DNA of 64,000 nucleotides from Mucilaginibacter cryoferens (GTDB lineage Bacteria; Bacteroidota; Bacteroidia; Sphingobacteriales; Sphingobacteriaceae), in the NCBI RefSeq assembly GCF_014205845.1, contig NZ_JACHCR010000017.1, positions 1 to 64,000 on the forward strand, given 5' to 3'. The position numbers and the translations under genes are program-made. Below, piece by piece: positions 1-8,751 of the stretch. The number at the start of each line of letters is the position of its first letter. Positions within the stretch are counted from its first letter, which is position 1. The notes beneath the pieces are model-generated. The model had not been told where the DNA came from and did no database searches. It worked only from the letters and a program-made list of their open reading frames with translations.

Positions 1-12
1 CTGTACAAATAA

Positions 13-53
13 AAAAGCGATCAAGTAAAACTATGCCTTACTTGATCGCTTTT
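13..53. terminator. Perfect 16-bp hairpin, probable bidirectional terminator
   Basis: Arms at 13-28 and 38-53 are exact reverse complements separated by a 9-nt loop; the outer ends are A-run and T-run, so it could stop transcription both ways. A stop codon in frame +1 lies at 10-12 just before it, so it probably ends a gene lying to the left of the window. It sits directly against the broken 5' end of the TldD-like gene. Confidence 0.7.
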
Positions 54-603
54 AATTGTTGACTATATTAATGAGGGAGCTTTTTCAGTGCCCTCCATCA
101 AAGATGGTATTTTGGTTAACTACCAGGCCATCCGCGACCAGGCGCATATTATTGGCTTAACCGAATCGCAGGGCTGCTGTTATTCACAAAGCTGGCAGGA
201 TGTGCAATTTCAACGTATGCCAAATATTTCGTTACAGCCGGGTAAAACCCCTTTAAGCGTTGACGATATGATCAAAAATGTAGAGAAAGGCGTGTACATT
301 ATCGGCGATGGTTCGTTCTCTATCGATCAGCAGCGTTATAACTTCCAGTTTGGTGGGCAGCTGTTTTACGAAATTAAGGAGGGCAAAATTGCCGGGATGC
401 TTAATGATGTAGCTTACCAGGCCAATACACAGGAGTTTTGGAACTCGTGCACGCAGGTATGTGATGAGCGCGACTATCGTTTAGGTGGTGCCTTTAACGA
501 TGGTAAAGGGCAGCCGGGCCAATCGAGCGCAGTATCGCATGGTGCATCCACCGCATTGTTTAAGGGAGTTAATGTAATCAACACTAAAAGAAAGATTGGA
601 TAA
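46..603 (+). pseudogene. 5'-truncated TldD-like metallopeptidase (C-terminal part only)
   Basis: The reading frame matches the C-terminal domain of TldD/PmbA-family peptidases (for example the run KDGILVNYQAIRDQ and the later QRMPNISLQPG). Family members in Bacteroidota are usually about 450-550 residues, but only about 171-186 residues are present. The frame is open from 46, after an in-frame TGA at 43-45, and already encodes family-like sequence (NEGAFSVPSIKDG) before the first possible start, GTG at 88. The N-terminal half, where TldD carries its HExxxH zinc site, is therefore absent, and a terminator hairpin occupies its place. The stop at 601-603 is 7 nt before the pmbA-like start, the usual tldD-tldE arrangement. 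I infer a deletion or insertion removed the 5' half; a short GTG-started product remains possible but could not be a peptidase. Confidence 0.65.
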
Positions 604-610
604 TTGAATT

Positions 611-1942
611 ATGCCATTATTAAATAAAGAAGAAGCCCAGGCTTTGCTAAAAAAGGTACTTGCCTATTCAAAAGCCGACGAGTGTGAAGTAAGTGTAAGC
701 GGCAGCGAAGGCGGCAACATCCGCACAGCGTTAAACGCGGTATCAACAGCCGGCGATATAAGCACAATAGGTTTGGCTGTAACATCGGTATTTGGTAAAA
801 AAGCCGGTACCGCTACTATAGATGAGTTTGACGATGCCTCCCTGGAAAGGGTAGTACGCCGTTCTGAGGAGTTAGCACAGCTGGCACCTGCCAATCCAGA
901 ATATATGCCTATGCTAGGTCCGCAAACTTTTGCACCGTCTATTACCTTTAATGCCAACACTGCTGCTATAACGCCGGATATCCGGGCCGATATGGTAGCC
1001 AAAAGTTTGTCTGTTACTAAAGAGGCTAAACTTACGGCTGCAGGTTTCCTGGAAAACTCAACCAGCTTTAATGCTATAATGAACTCTAAAGGGCTTTTTG
1101 CTTATAACAAGGGCAGCGACGTTACTTTTTCTGTAACTACCCGTAACGAAGGAGGCACGGCATCGGGGTATGCAGCACGGGGTTTTACTGATGTAAATAA
1201 GCTGGATACTTATGCCGCTACAAAATATGCAGCTGGTAAATGTTTAAGTTCATCTGGTGCAAAAGCTATTGAGCCTGGTAAATATACCGTGATATTAGAA
1301 CCTGTAGCCGCAACCTACCTGTTAGAAAATATGTTTCGTTTTGATGCCCGGAGTGCAGAGGAGGGGCGAAGCTTTTTGAGTAAAAAAGGTGGAGGCACCC
1401 GTTTAGGAGAGCAGCTGATGGACCCTAAAGTAAATATCTACTCAGATCCTTTTAACACAGATCTTCCGTCCTCAACCTGGAGCGGCGATGGTTTGCCACG
1501 TGAAAGAACCAGCTGGATTGAAAATGGCGTGGTTAAAAACTTAAGTTACAGCCGCTACTGGGCCGATAAAAAAGGTGTTAAACCCCTGCCCGGACCCGGC
1601 AATATCATTATGGATGGTGGGGATGCCAGTTTAGAGGACCTTATCAAAAGCACCGAAAGAGGTATTTTGGTTTCGCGCCTGTGGTATATCCGCATGGTCG
1701 ATCCACAATCGTTGCTGTTAACAGGGCTTACCCGTGATGGTACATTTTATATCGAAAATGGTAAGATAAAATTTCCGGTTAAAAACTTTAGGTTTAATGA
1801 AAGCCCGGTGATTATGCTTAATAACCTCGAGACTTTGGGCAAACAGGAGCGAAGCATAAGCGTAGAAAGCTATCGTAGTTATCTGATACCTGCCATGAAG
1901 GTAAGGGATTTTACGTTCAGTTCGTTATCGGATGCAGTTTAG
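611..1942 (+). CDS. PmbA/TldE-family protein
   Basis: This 443-residue protein has the length and pattern of PmbA/TldE, the partner of the metalloprotease TldD. In the known complex TldD supplies the HExxxH zinc site and TldE does not; this protein has no HExxxH either. Recognisable stretches include the C-terminal block around residues 270-440 with PLPGPGNIIMDGG and KNFRFNESPVIML. TldD/TldE complexes cleave unfolded peptides and mature some ribosomally made peptides. Its neighbour at 46-603 is the C-terminal remnant of TldD, so this subunit may be orphaned unless another tldD exists elsewhere. A hairpin terminator follows at 1965-1993. Start ATG 611 is 7 nt after the upstream stop. Confidence 0.85.
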   Translation: MPLLNKEEAQALLKKVLAYSKADECEVSVSGSEGGNIRTALNAVSTAGDISTIGLAVTSVFGKKAGTATIDEFDDASLERVVRRSEELAQLAPANPEYMPMLGPQTFAPSITFNANTAAITPDIRADMVAKSLSVTKEAKLTAAGFLENSTSFNAIMNSKGLFAYNKGSDVTFSVTTRNEGGTASGYAARGFTDVNKLDTYAATKYAAGKCLSSSGAKAIEPGKYTVILEPVAATYLLENMFRFDARSAEEGRSFLSKKGGGTRLGEQLMDPKVNIYSDPFNTDLPSSTWSGDGLPRERTSWIENGVVKNLSYSRYWADKKGVKPLPGPGNIIMDGGDASLEDLIKSTERGILVSRLWYIRMVDPQSLLLTGLTRDGTFYIENGKIKFPVKNFRFNESPVIMLNNLETLGKQERSISVESYRSYLIPAMKVRDFTFSSLSDAV

Positions 1943-1964
1943 GGTTTAGAGACCAGCTATATAC

Positions 1965-1993
1965 AAAAGGATAGCCTAAACGGCTATCCTTTT
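1965..1993 (+). terminator. Rho-independent terminator after pmbA-like gene
   Basis: Perfect 12-bp arms at 1965-1976 and 1982-1993 with a 5-nt loop; the right arm ends in four T. It lies 23 nt after the stop codon. Confidence 0.75.
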
Positions 1994-2109
1994 GTGTTGA
2001 CAAGTATTTCATTTTTGACAACGGAACTTTGCAGCCAAACTTGAAACATCCGAAATGAAATTAATACAAACAGTTTGTTTATAGTAGCTTGCGTTACTTA
2101 ATTAAATAT

Positions 2110-3006
2110 ATGAATTATAGAAGGTACAGTTATAGCTTGCTAATCATTTTTTGCGGTGTAATCGCACTGTCGCCGGTATGCATGGCCCAAAAGAAATCGG
2201 CAAAGCCACATGCAACAGCTGGAAAGGTTGTTTTTTTCGATGATTTCTCTGGCAAACAACTCGATCGCAGCAAGTGGAATGTGGAAACTACCGGTATGCA
2301 TGTAAATAACGAACGGCAGGCGTATGTAGATACCAACGCTACAATTTATACCGTGGCCGGAGTGGCAGCCGAAGGCGCAAAAAACGGCGCTTTGGTGTTA
2401 CGCCCGCAATTGATGCCGGGTTTTAAAACCAAAGATGGGCAAAACTTTGATTTTATATCGGGCAGGATAAACACCGAAGGCAAATTTGATTTTTCTTATG
2501 GCACAGCCGAGGCCAGAATAAAATTAACCGATGGCACAGGTTTATGGCCCGCATGGTGGCTGCTGGGCACTGGTAGCTGGCCACAATGTGGCGAAATTGA
2601 CATTATGGAATGGGTTGGCGAAAAGGATTGGGCCAGCGCTGCAGTGCATGGCCCCGGTTATAGTGGCGAAACCCCGTTTGTGAACAGGCAATATTTTGCA
2701 AAAGGTAATGATGTTACCCAATGGCATATTTACGCGGTTGAATGGACTCCAGACGAGCTCAATTTTAAGTACGACGGCAAACTAATGTTCCGGGTAAACA
2801 AAAAAATGACCGGAAATTATGGTAAATGGGCATTTGACTCAAAAAAACACCTGATACTCAATTATGCCCTGGGTGGCGCTTACCCCGCAAAAATAAACGG
2901 TATAACTGCGCCGTATAATGGTATGCCCGCATCGTCGGTTGAGCTTATTAAAAAAGGCAACGCAAAAATGCTGGTTGATTGGGTTAGGGTAACAAAAAAC
3001 AAATAA
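2110..3006 (+). CDS. Glycoside hydrolase family 16 (laminarinase/beta-glucanase type), secreted
   Basis: A 298-residue secreted enzyme. Residues 1-26 form a signal peptide (hydrophobic stretch LLIIFCGVIAL, then CMA before QKK). The GH16 catalytic motif GEIDIMEWVG is at 161-170, giving nucleophile E162, D164 and acid/base E167. Upstream WPAWWLLG and downstream NYALGG are also family features. GH16 enzymes hydrolyse beta-1,3/1,4-glucans such as laminarin; the exact substrate cannot be read from sequence. I chose ATG 2110 over TTG 2089 because the signal peptide then starts properly. No sus-type genes adjoin it, so it is probably a stand-alone secreted hydrolase. A terminator follows at 3028-3061. 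Confidence 0.9.
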   Translation: MNYRRYSYSLLIIFCGVIALSPVCMAQKKSAKPHATAGKVVFFDDFSGKQLDRSKWNVETTGMHVNNERQAYVDTNATIYTVAGVAAEGAKNGALVLRPQLMPGFKTKDGQNFDFISGRINTEGKFDFSYGTAEARIKLTDGTGLWPAWWLLGTGSWPQCGEIDIMEWVGEKDWASAAVHGPGYSGETPFVNRQYFAKGNDVTQWHIYAVEWTPDELNFKYDGKLMFRVNKKMTGNYGKWAFDSKKHLILNYALGGAYPAKINGITAPYNGMPASSVELIKKGNAKMLVDWVRVTKNK

Positions 3007-3027
3007 GCCGGGCTCGCGCGATGGTAT

Positions 3028-3061
3028 AAAAAAGCCTGATCATAACTGATCGGGCTTTTTT
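3028..3061 (+). terminator. Terminator after GH16 gene
   Basis: About 14-bp arms (AAAAAGCCTGATCA against TGATCGGGCTTTTT, one G-T wobble) with a TAAC loop, ending in a T-run, 22 nt downstream of the GH16 stop. Confidence 0.75.
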
Positions 3062-3290
3062 GTGCTATTTACTATTGATGGTTTAATTATAGCGAAAAAA
3101 ATTGAAAAGCTAATCACTCGTTGTAGTAACCATTTTTATCGTATTAACGTACAAAGTTCATATTTGATTTCTTTACAATAGTGATTGGAGCCTTATATCG
3201 TTGGTTACAATTGCTTAATCCGTAGCGGAAATCAACTAACCTTTACCTGACTATCAAAAAGAGCTGAACAACTAAAAGATACTAAGGTTA

Positions 3291-6200
3291 ATGAAGATCC
3301 GTCTGCTTATATTTATTTGTCTACTTGTATCCTTACAGGGCTACAGCCAAACGTGCACGCTAAGTGCCGTTATATCTTCATCAGAGCCTGGAATTTGCGC
3401 TGGTAGTACTATAGATCTGACGGCCACTCCAAGCGGAGGCTCTGGCCCGTATAGTTATGCCTGGAGTACCGGTGAAACAACCAATGTTATTTACGTTAAT
3501 AAAGCAGGTACCTATACGGTTACGGTTACCGATAAAACAACGGGATGCACAACGCAGGCCAGCATTCCGGTAAATGTAACACCTACCCCCGGAGCACCCA
3601 CAATTACCGGCGGAGGGGTTGTTTGCCAGGGAACCAGCGCCCATCTGACGATAACCTCGGCCGCAGATTCGTATCAATGGTATACGCAACCTTCAGGCGG
3701 TTCTGCATTTTATACTGGTTCATCGTATGATACCCCGCCAATAAATGGCTATACCGTATATTTTGTAGAAGCAACTGTTAACGCTTGTACCGGTCTTAGG
3801 GCAACTGTTAGTTTAAATACGGTAAGCAGACCGGTGCCGCATAATGTTCAGGGATGTTTTGGCAGCCCTGTTATGCTTTCTGTAAGCGGTGGGGTTAGTT
3901 ATAATTGGTATGCCTCAGCTACTTCAACAAATATTATAAATACAGGTGATAGCTGGTCAATTAGTTCGTTAACAAAAACAGTTACGTACTATGTAGAATC
4001 GGTAGTAAATGGCTGTACCAGTCCGCGAAGCGCTGTTACCGCTACATTAACTGCTGCCCCACAAAACCCTACAGTTACCAATAACCCAACCGTTTGCTCG
4101 GGTTCTGTAATTAGTTTACATGCCGATGTACCTTTTGGCGTAATTGATTGGTTTGATACCCCCAGTGGTGGTACACCGCTGATAACAAGTCCCGATTATA
4201 CTACGCCGGCGCTTACAGCCAACACAACCTACTATGTACAAACTACCTTAAACAACTGTCAGAGCTCTCGGGTGCCTGTTACCGTAACGGTGAACCCCAT
4301 ACCAACAGCTCCGGCGGTGCAAACCGTAAGTGGCTGTTATAATAGCAGCGTAACACTTATTGCAAGTACAACACCAGGCACCTACCAATGGTATGCAGAT
4401 GCCGATGGCAAACATTTTTTAAAACAGTCAACAACCTTTGCTACTCCTGCTTTAACAAGTAATATTACCTATTACGTAAAGGAAGTTAACGGTGGATGCA
4501 CCAGCGCACTTAGTTCGGTAAATGTTGTAGTTGTGGCGCCCGTTGCAGCACCATCAGTACTTACTCCGCCAACCACCTGCAACGGAACCACTGCCGTACT
4601 TACCGCCACCGCACCAGGTGGAAACTACCAATGGTTTCAAACCGCAACTGATAATAATCTGTTATCAAACAGCAATGAATTTACTACACCACCTTTAACA
4701 GGTACAACAACCTACTATGTTCAAACAACAATAGGATCATGTACCAGCAGCCGCACCGCGGTTAAAGTTACCGTATTACCAAAAATGACATCGCCCGTGG
4801 CGCATGACACAAGTATATGCGCCGGCAATCCTGTAACCCTAACAGCAACAGGCCCCGATGGTGATTATACATGGTACGATGCAGGCAAAAAACTGCAACA
4901 GATAGGGCGTTCTTATTCTACTCCAACACTAACGGCCGCAACCACCTACTATGTGCAGGTAACTAATAGCGGCTGTTCCAGTGATCTGGTACCCGTAAAT
5001 ATCGGCATCAATCCACCTCCGCAGGTACCATCAGTGGGGCCTGCTCCTACAATATGCCCCGGCGAAAAGGCTACGCTATCGGCAAGTACCATCGCGGGCC
5101 AAAATATAGAGTGGTATGAGGTACCGGCAGGTGGCAGCCTGCTACACACAGGTAGTACCTATACAACAGACTTTCTTTTTGCCAACAAAACATATTACGT
5201 ACAAAGCACATCGGGCGGCTGCGTTAGTTCACGTACACCAATTGATGTTATTGTAAAAGCCAATGGTACTTCTTTCCAATACCTCACTAGTACAATAAGC
5301 ACTAATGCAGGCAATCAAACGCCCACTATTACAAATCCATCGGGGAGCGATGTGTTTAGCGCACCTGCCGGCATCGTTTTTATAAGCACCACAACCGGCG
5401 AAATAAATATAGGTGCAAGTAAACCGGGTACTTATAGAATTATACTTACCGGTCCTGGTACATGTTCTGGTAGCTATATTGCTACAATTACCATAACCGA
5501 TAAACCAGTTCCGGATTTTATGTACGATAGTCCCATTTGCCAGGACGCAGGCAACCAAAAGCCTATATTTGCTCCAGGCGCTTCTGCTGGTGTTTTTACT
5601 GTGGCTCCCGCTGGGTTAGTTTTTATAAGCAAAGGCACGGGCGAGATTGCTATGGCAAATACCCGGCCGGGCACTTACACAATCACCAATACAATACCCG
5701 CAAGCGGCACGTTCCCCGGGGCATTTTCATTTTTTAAAATAACCATCGCCCAGAGCGTTGTTGTAAGCGCGGGTTCAAACAGAAGTTTGCCTGTGAACAC
5801 GCCTGTTGCATTAAATGGTAGTGTTACCGGCGCACCGGGAGGTGTATGGTCTGGAGGCGCGGGGCATTTTTCGAACGTTAACGACCTGCATGCCACGTAT
5901 ACGCCAGCGGTTGACGAAGGTATTGCTAAACTCACCCTGTTATCTGTAGATCCGACAGGGGCATGTGGACCAAAATCTGCCACAATAATTATTACGTATA
6001 ACACAATTCCACCAGCGCCAACAGCAAAAGGAGCTGATATTTGTATAGGAACTACAGCAACCCTTAACGCGATAGCCCAGGGGGGCAGCTACCATTGGTA
6101 TGCCGATGCTGTAGGCGGCACATCTCTTAAAGATAATGCCTCCTTTCAAACACCGGCACTTACCGCCACAACCACCTACTATGTAGCGACAACGGTAAAC

Positions 6201-8600
6201 GGATTAACCAGTAACCGCACACCAGTAAAAGTTTCGGTATTTAATGCTCCACCAACGCCGGTTGTTGCTGCCGATACTATCACCATCTGTAACGGTAACA
6301 TTGTAACCCTTAAAGCAAGTGGATCTGTGGGTACATATCAATGGTTCAATGAATCCGGGCAGCAGGTGGCCACGGGCGATTCGCTGGTTACATCGTTATT
6401 AACAAACAGTACGTTCTTTACCGTTCAGGCTGCTATTGGCAGTTGTGTAAGCACACCTAAAAAAATAACAGTTGTTGTAACAACCGTACCTTATGTTACC
6501 AGTGGCTCGGCTGATTTTATATGCGGCGGCAATCCGTTAAATTATACCATAACCGCCAATATCCCCACAGCAACTTTTTTGTGGAGCAGGGCTGCTGTAG
6601 CCGGAATCAGCAACCCGGCAGTATCAAACCAAACATCAACTTCAATTACCGATGTATTAATTAATACCACGGCTAATCCTATTAACGCAACTTACGCAAT
6701 AACTCCTTTTAATGGCAGCTGTACCGGAATGACGATAAATTATGTGGTTACGGTTTATCCTACGCCGGTAGTTACAAGTGCTGCAATAGATACCATCTGC
6801 TATGGCAGCAGTACCAATTACGCTATTCATTTTAACACAGCGACAACAATTTTTAGCTGGGGCAGGGATGCTATTCCAGGTATTAGTAATGCCACAGTAA
6901 CAGGGCAGGCGGCAGGTGTGATCAGAGAAGTTTTATATAATACAACTAACGCTCCTGTTGATGTTACTTATACCATCAACTATAAAACAAGCGATTGTGA
7001 TGGCGTGCCATTTAAGCTTATTGTTACTATTAACCCACAGCTTAATATTACCAGCGACACCGTATCTTTAGCTTGTAATAAAACACCGCAGGGATATACC
7101 ATAACATCAAATGTGGCTGTGGCTACGTTTTCATGGAAACGGGGAGTAGTAGCTGGTATAAGCAATCCGGTTGCAACCGGAACCGGAAATTTAATTGACG
7201 AAACGCTGATAAATACAACCACATCTGCAATTACTACCAATTACATTATTACTCCCATGGCTTATGGCTGTGAAGGCGCTCCCTTTAACCATTTTGTAGT
7301 TGTTAACCCTAAGCCCGATGTTCCGGTAGCTAATAGTAATTCGCCTGTTTGTGTAGGTAGTACAATTCAACTGCGTACCCCATCTGTTTTTAATGCAAAA
7401 TATATGTGGACCGGGCCAAACGGTTATTCATCAACATTGCAAAATCCCAATATTCCTGCTACTGCCGATATTTCGGGCACCTATAACCTATTTGTAACGG
7501 TTGGTAATTGCACAAGCGATGCCAGTCCAGTTACCGTACAAGTAAATCAGCCGCCCGTGGCAAAGGCAAACGGCCCCTCGCTGGTCTGTCCGGCAATAAA
7601 TTCTATTTTGCTCACAGGTTCGGTAACGGGCGGTACTTCAACAGGGGTATGGTCGTCAAGCAATCTCAAAGGAAAGTTTTTACCATCCAGCACCCAGGTC
7701 GATAATGTAACCTACATTCCAACAGCAGAAGAAAAAACAGCGGGCTCGGTTACAATAACCTTATCATCTACCAGTAAGGACGATTGTACAATTTCTACTT
7801 CAAGTGTGCTGATCACCTATGGCAAGGATGCTGGTATAGATGCAGGCCCATCATCAATGAATGTTTGTTCACAAGATGCTAGCGTACATTTGAACGGAAA
7901 GATACTCGCGCCTGTTGGTACCGGTTTTTGGTCAACCACCTCAAAAGATGGTGTATTTGAATCCGGAAACCAATCTAATGCAACTTACCTGCCAGGAGCC
8001 AGCGATAAAAAGAATGGCTCGGTAGTTTTAACTTATAACCTGATCAACTCAGGCGACTGTTATACGCAATCTGATTCCATCAAAATAATATTTTTTGGTC
8101 CCGCTGCCCTTACTACCGAAAAAACAAGATATGTTTTAAAAGATAAAACCATTACTCTGCACCCAACAGTGAGCGATGAGAAAGTTACTTATTTATGGTC
8201 ACCTAATATTGGTATCGGCGATATTCATGCTAAAGAGCCTGTTATAACCGGCACTGTAGATACAACTTATACGTTAGTAATAACAGACAGCCTGGGCTGC
8301 ACTACCGCAGGTACCACACACATCGTAGTTTCGCCCCAATTAACGGTCTCCAATGCATTTTCGCCCAATGGGGATGGAACTAACGATAACTGGGAAATTG
8401 TTGGTCTGGTTGCCTTCGAAAACTCAACAGTCGACGTTTTTAATCGTTATGGTTCTCTTATCTTTCATTCAAAAGGGTATGGTACGCCATGGGATGGCCG
8501 GTCGAACGGGCAACCTGTACCGGTAGGTGTTTATTATTATATTGTGGATACAAAAGTAAACGGTCAGCGATTTACGGGATATGTAACTGTTTTGAGGTAA
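3291..8600 (+). CDS. Giant Ig-repeat surface protein with T9SS type B sorting domain
   Basis: A 1769-residue exported protein. It begins with a signal peptide (about residues 1-20, ending GYSQ). About nine Ig-like repeats of roughly 75-90 residues follow, each ending in a variant of TTYYVQTT...C..SR and most with a paired cysteine; then three PKD-like repeats marked by the AGISNP motif and by LINTT, then further Ig/PKD-type modules. The last 84 residues (from about 1686, VSNAFSPNGDGTNDNW, to the WDGRSNGQPVPVGVYYYIV block) are the gliding-motility-associated type B sorting domain, used by the type IX secretion system to place cargo outside the cell. No enzyme domain is apparent, so an adhesin or surface-matrix role is inferred. 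It is a single gene with no close partner; the facing gene is a helicase 151 nt away. Confidence 0.88.
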   Translation: MKIRLLIFICLLVSLQGYSQTCTLSAVISSSEPGICAGSTIDLTATPSGGSGPYSYAWSTGETTNVIYVNKAGTYTVTVTDKTTGCTTQASIPVNVTPTPGAPTITGGGVVCQGTSAHLTITSAADSYQWYTQPSGGSAFYTGSSYDTPPINGYTVYFVEATVNACTGLRATVSLNTVSRPVPHNVQGCFGSPVMLSVSGGVSYNWYASATSTNIINTGDSWSISSLTKTVTYYVESVVNGCTSPRSAVTATLTAAPQNPTVTNNPTVCSGSVISLHADVPFGVIDWFDTPSGGTPLITSPDYTTPALTANTTYYVQTTLNNCQSSRVPVTVTVNPIPTAPAVQTVSGCYNSSVTLIASTTPGTYQWYADADGKHFLKQSTTFATPALTSNITYYVKEVNGGCTSALSSVNVVVVAPVAAPSVLTPPTTCNGTTAVLTATAPGGNYQWFQTATDNNLLSNSNEFTTPPLTGTTTYYVQTTIGSCTSSRTAVKVTVLPKMTSPVAHDTSICAGNPVTLTATGPDGDYTWYDAGKKLQQIGRSYSTPTLTAATTYYVQVTNSGCSSDLVPVNIGINPPPQVPSVGPAPTICPGEKATLSASTIAGQNIEWYEVPAGGSLLHTGSTYTTDFLFANKTYYVQSTSGGCVSSRTPIDVIVKANGTSFQYLTSTISTNAGNQTPTITNPSGSDVFSAPAGIVFISTTTGEINIGASKPGTYRIILTGPGTCSGSYIATITITDKPVPDFMYDSPICQDAGNQKPIFAPGASAGVFTVAPAGLVFISKGTGEIAMANTRPGTYTITNTIPASGTFPGAFSFFKITIAQSVVVSAGSNRSLPVNTPVALNGSVTGAPGGVWSGGAGHFSNVNDLHATYTPAVDEGIAKLTLLSVDPTGACGPKSATIIITYNTIPPAPTAKGADICIGTTATLNAIAQGGSYHWYADAVGGTSLKDNASFQTPALTATTTYYVATTVNGLTSNRTPVKVSVFNAPPTPVVAADTITICNGNIVTLKASGSVGTYQWFNESGQQVATGDSLVTSLLTNSTFFTVQAAIGSCVSTPKKITVVVTTVPYVTSGSADFICGGNPLNYTITANIPTATFLWSRAAVAGISNPAVSNQTSTSITDVLINTTANPINATYAITPFNGSCTGMTINYVVTVYPTPVVTSAAIDTICYGSSTNYAIHFNTATTIFSWGRDAIPGISNATVTGQAAGVIREVLYNTTNAPVDVTYTINYKTSDCDGVPFKLIVTINPQLNITSDTVSLACNKTPQGYTITSNVAVATFSWKRGVVAGISNPVATGTGNLIDETLINTTTSAITTNYIITPMAYGCEGAPFNHFVVVNPKPDVPVANSNSPVCVGSTIQLRTPSVFNAKYMWTGPNGYSSTLQNPNIPATADISGTYNLFVTVGNCTSDASPVTVQVNQPPVAKANGPSLVCPAINSILLTGSVTGGTSTGVWSSSNLKGKFLPSSTQVDNVTYIPTAEEKTAGSVTITLSSTSKDDCTISTSSVLITYGKDAGIDAGPSSMNVCSQDASVHLNGKILAPVGTGFWSTTSKDGVFESGNQSNATYLPGASDKKNGSVVLTYNLINSGDCYTQSDSIKIIFFGPAALTTEKTRYVLKDKTITLHPTVSDEKVTYLWSPNIGIGDIHAKEPVITGTVDTTYTLVITDSLGCTTAGTTHIVVSPQLTVSNAFSPNGDGTNDNWEIVGLVAFENSTVDVFNRYGSLIFHSKGYGTPWDGRSNGQPVPVGVYYYIVDTKVNGQRFTGYVTVLR

Positions 8601-8751
8601 TTAATGCCGAGTCAACAGTTTTTAGTAGGAAGTCATAAGTCAGATTTTTCTTTTTCTATACGTAGAACTTAAGACTAAGCGCCAATTAATACATGACTCG
8701 ACACTTGCAGCTATTGGTGAGTAGTTAAAAAGCTATATTAATCATTCTTAT

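Noticed and set aside
2089..2109. TTG extension of the GH16 gene
   Set aside because: It would put seven residues before an otherwise proper signal peptide starting at ATG 2110.
3500..6500. Recurring motifs that could suggest a repeat array or CRISPR
   Set aside because: The repeats are at protein level (TTYYVQ-type, about 75-90 residues apart) with diverged DNA; there are no short identical direct repeats with regular spacers.
3381..7240. Several long antisense and alternate frames within the giant Ig-repeat gene
   Set aside because: They overlap a well-supported gene with clear domains, have no family-like sequence of their own, and result from its low-stop, threonine-rich composition.
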